In this document: in pieces, positions 62,176-64,000 of the stretch | Numbering within the stretch: the stretch's first letter is position 1 | Layout: every line of letters begins with the position of its first letter | Assembly: GCA_017531225.1 (NCBI GenBank) | Contig: JAFXLL010000010.1 | Coordinates: 496,001 to 560,000, forward strand | Direction: 5' to 3' | Source: Bacteroidales bacterium | Lineage (GTDB): Bacteria; Bacteroidota; Bacteroidia; Bacteroidales; F082 | DNA: 64,000 nt | Made by a program: the position numbers and the translations under genes | The notes under the pieces: model-generated | The model's input: only the letters and a program-made list of their open reading frames with translations | Databases searched by the model: none | What the model was told of the DNA's origin: nothing

Positions 62176-63952
62176 CAGTCCTCGCAATCTTTTCGATATT
62201 CAAACTTCTTGCCGAAGCATCGATGATGTCTTTATAGATGCCACCTTTCTTGTATATGGTGTCGGGGTCACCGTCTTCTTCAACGCGACCTTGCTGTAAG
62301 GCATAGATATAGTCGGCATCAATGATCTGCGAGATGCTATGCGAGATGATGATGACGGTGCGGTCTTTCTTGATGGCATCGATGCTGTTCTTGATTTGCT
62401 CAGTCGCGATAGCATCAAGGCTAGCCGTTGGCTCGTCAAGGAAGATGATGGGCGGGTTCTTGAGGAACATGCGTGCGATGGCAACACGTTGCTGTTGACC
62501 ACCTGAAAGGTCGGCGGCATTGTTGTTGAATTGCTTCGGCAACTCCATGACCTGGTCGTAGAGATGCGACTTCTTGGCGGCCTCCACCACGTCTTCGTGC
62601 GTAGCCTTGGGATTGCCGTAAAGGATATTCTCCTCGATGGTGCCATCGAAGATGTGGTTCTTTTGCAGCACGAGACCGATGTTCTCACGAAGGTATTGCG
62701 TGTCGTATTCGCGCAAATCCACACCATCCAAGAAAATCTGGCCCACTTGAGGCTCATAGAACTTGTCCAATAGGTTGACGATGGTACTCTTACCCGCACC
62801 GGAGAGTCCGACCAAGGCGGTAATCTTGCCCGGGTCGATGGTCATATTCACATCGAAAAGGGCTTGGTTGCCATTGGGATAGGTGAAGTCGACATGCTTG
62901 ATTTCGAACTTGCCGTGAATCTTCTCGGGACGGTAGCTGCCCGAAGGCTCGATTTCTTTCTCGGAGTTGAGGATGCCGAAAAAGCCCTCAGCATAGATTA
63001 AGGCGTCGTTCACGTCATCGAAGATGCGCTGCAACTGCGTGATGGGGGCTATGACATTGCTGAACAGCATCACATGGTACATGATCTTACCGATGGTCAT
63101 TCCGGGATAGCCTTTCAACACGAGGTAGGCAGTGAGGATGATGACTAACACAGTACCAACCTGTCTCACAAAGCTCTTCACACCGTTGTAATAGAAGGCC
63201 ACACGACGGGTTTTCATTTGGTTTTCAGTCACTTGATTCTGAATATCGAGCTGCTTCTGAGCCTCAATCTGCTCTCGGTTGAAACTCTTGATGACATTGA
63301 TGGAGTCGATGATGTTCTTGATGCCCTGACTCTTGGTCTCGAGGTGGGTACGCATCTCACGGCGCCAGCCTTTGAGGCGCTTGGCCTGGCGGTAGGTGAT
63401 CCAAAAATAGATGGGAACGATGCCCAAAGCCACTAGGCCGACATACACATTGGCAGCAAACATCAGTATCAAAGCCAGCAATGCGCTCGTGAACAAAGGC
63501 AAAAGGTCGATGAAGAAGTTCTGCACTGTGCGCGACAGGCTGCTCACACCTTGGTCGATACGGGCCTGGAGTTTGCCCGTGGCATTGTCGCCCGAGTTGA
63601 AAAAGGCCATCTTGAAGGTCAGCACCTTCTCGATGACGCTTTGGGCTAGGTCGCGGCTGACGAAGATGCGCATCCGCTCGCCGTAGTAGTTTTGGGCAAA
63701 GGTGATGAGGGCCGAAAGGATTTCCTTGCCCAACAGCACGATGGTGATGATGGTCATGATGCGGGCGGCCTGGCTCCAGTTGAAGTCAGTGCCGATGAGC
63801 GAATTGATGGCGTCGACGGTCCTGTCCAAGACGATGGCGTTGACCTGGGCCATCAGAGAGCCGACAAGGGTTAGTATTAAAGTGATGAATACCAGCCATT
63901 TGTATGGCTTTACAAAGGGTCGGATGTTCTTGAAGAGTTGGAAGAGATTCAT
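62165..63952 (-). CDS. ABC transporter, fused permease and ATPase, 595 aa
   Basis: This is a type IV (exporter-type) half-transporter of the lipid A/multidrug class. Six membrane segments fill residues about 18-310. The ATPase has Walker [10 protein letters not shown] (382-390), Q-loop Q430, signature LSGGQ (482-486), Walker B IIFLDE (502-507) and the H-loop histidine (H538). The start ATG at 63950-63952 gives [19 protein letters not shown]; the frame is open upstream to the window edge but has only a TTG there. The substrate is not evident. It is probably a homodimer, or pairs with a neighbour outside the window. Confidence 0.95.
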   Translation of the reverse strand: MNLFQLFKNIRPFVKPYKWLVFITLILTLVGSLMAQVNAIVLDRTVDAINSLIGTDFNWSQAARIMTIITIVLLGKEILSALITFAQNYYGERMRIFVSRDLAQSVIEKVLTFKMAFFNSGDNATGKLQARIDQGVSSLSRTVQNFFIDLLPLFTSALLALILMFAANVYVGLVALGIVPIYFWITYRQAKRLKGWRREMRTHLETKSQGIKNIIDSINVIKSFNREQIEAQKQLDIQNQVTENQMKTRRVAFYYNGVKSFVRQVGTVLVIILTAYLVLKGYPGMTIGKIMYHVMLFSNVIAPITQLQRIFDDVNDALIYAEGFFGILNSEKEIEPSGSYRPEKIHGKFEIKHVDFTYPNGNQALFDVNMTIDPGKITALVGLSGAGKSTIVNLLDKFYEPQVGQIFLDGVDLREYDTQYLRENIGLVLQKNHIFDGTIEENILYGNPKATHEDVVEAAKKSHLYDQVMELPKQFNNNAADLSGGQQQRVAIARMFLKNPPIIFLDEPTASLDAIATEQIKNSIDAIKKDRTVIIISHSISQIIDADYIYALQQGRVEEDGDPDTIYKKGGIYKDIIDASARSLNIEKIARTVTS

Positions 63953-64000
63953 AGTATTTTTATTGTTTAATTGTTTTCGGAGAGAACGTACATCAAGCAA

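Overview
The window looks like a chromosomal segment of an uncultured or gut-type Bacteroidales (phylum Bacteroidota). The signs are: Bacteroidetes-type promoters (TTG, about 19-20 bp, then TAnnTTTG) in front of many genes; C-terminal type IX secretion (T9SS) sorting domains; three DUF5618 paralogues; an ftsX-DUF3098-uppP-truB-queA order typical of the phylum; an acyl-CoA carboxylase beta chain; and dispersed palindromes of the 'SLRAQRSNP' and 'GTAGAGACG' kinds. Families were recognised by reading the translations; no database search was run.

Region 1 (1-38887, minus strand) is an apparent single operon about 39 kb long. It encodes five exported, extremely repetitive proteins: a 1137-aa GLUG-type protein first, then proteins of 2228, 3220, 2685 and at least 3660 aa (the last runs off the left edge). 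The gaps between genes are only 16, 7, 16 and 45 bp. All carry signal peptides. The four giants, and the C-terminus of the GLUG protein, are built from a short motif, [V/I/L]-[Y/F]-G-G-G, recurring every 35-50 residues. The motifs are organised into higher-order repeats that differ from gene to gene: a 4-motif unit (about 0.6 kb) in the leftmost gene, a 10-motif unit (about 1.42 kb, four copies) in the 2685-aa protein, and an up-to-18-motif unit (1.5-2.0 kb) in the 2228- and 3220-aa proteins, which also forms the tail of the 2685-aa protein. I know no characterised function for this architecture; a surface beta-solenoid or adhesin-like role is inference.

Region 2 (38888-44914) holds a duplicated module: a GLUG/YGGG gene on the minus strand divergent from a DUF5618 gene on the plus strand. 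The second copy carries two DUF5618 genes in tandem with a 4-nt overlap. A zinc-ribbon membrane protein with a Trp/Asp-rich tail follows.

Region 3 (45009-54818, minus strand) is a cluster of T9SS cargo genes interleaved with TPR-transmembrane-HTH regulators. Three cargo proteins have different N-termini but share a C-terminal module of about 260 residues. A fourth cargo gene is broken by a 78-bp palindromic repeat, and another palindrome sits in frame inside a sorting domain.

Region 4 (54860-64000) is housekeeping: ftsX-DUF3098-uppP-truB, then queA-glyS from a strong-looking promoter, a divergent acyl-CoA carboxylase gene, and an ABC exporter converging on it. No rRNA, tRNA, CRISPR array, transposase or phage gene was seen, and no stretch over 300 bp lacks a gene.
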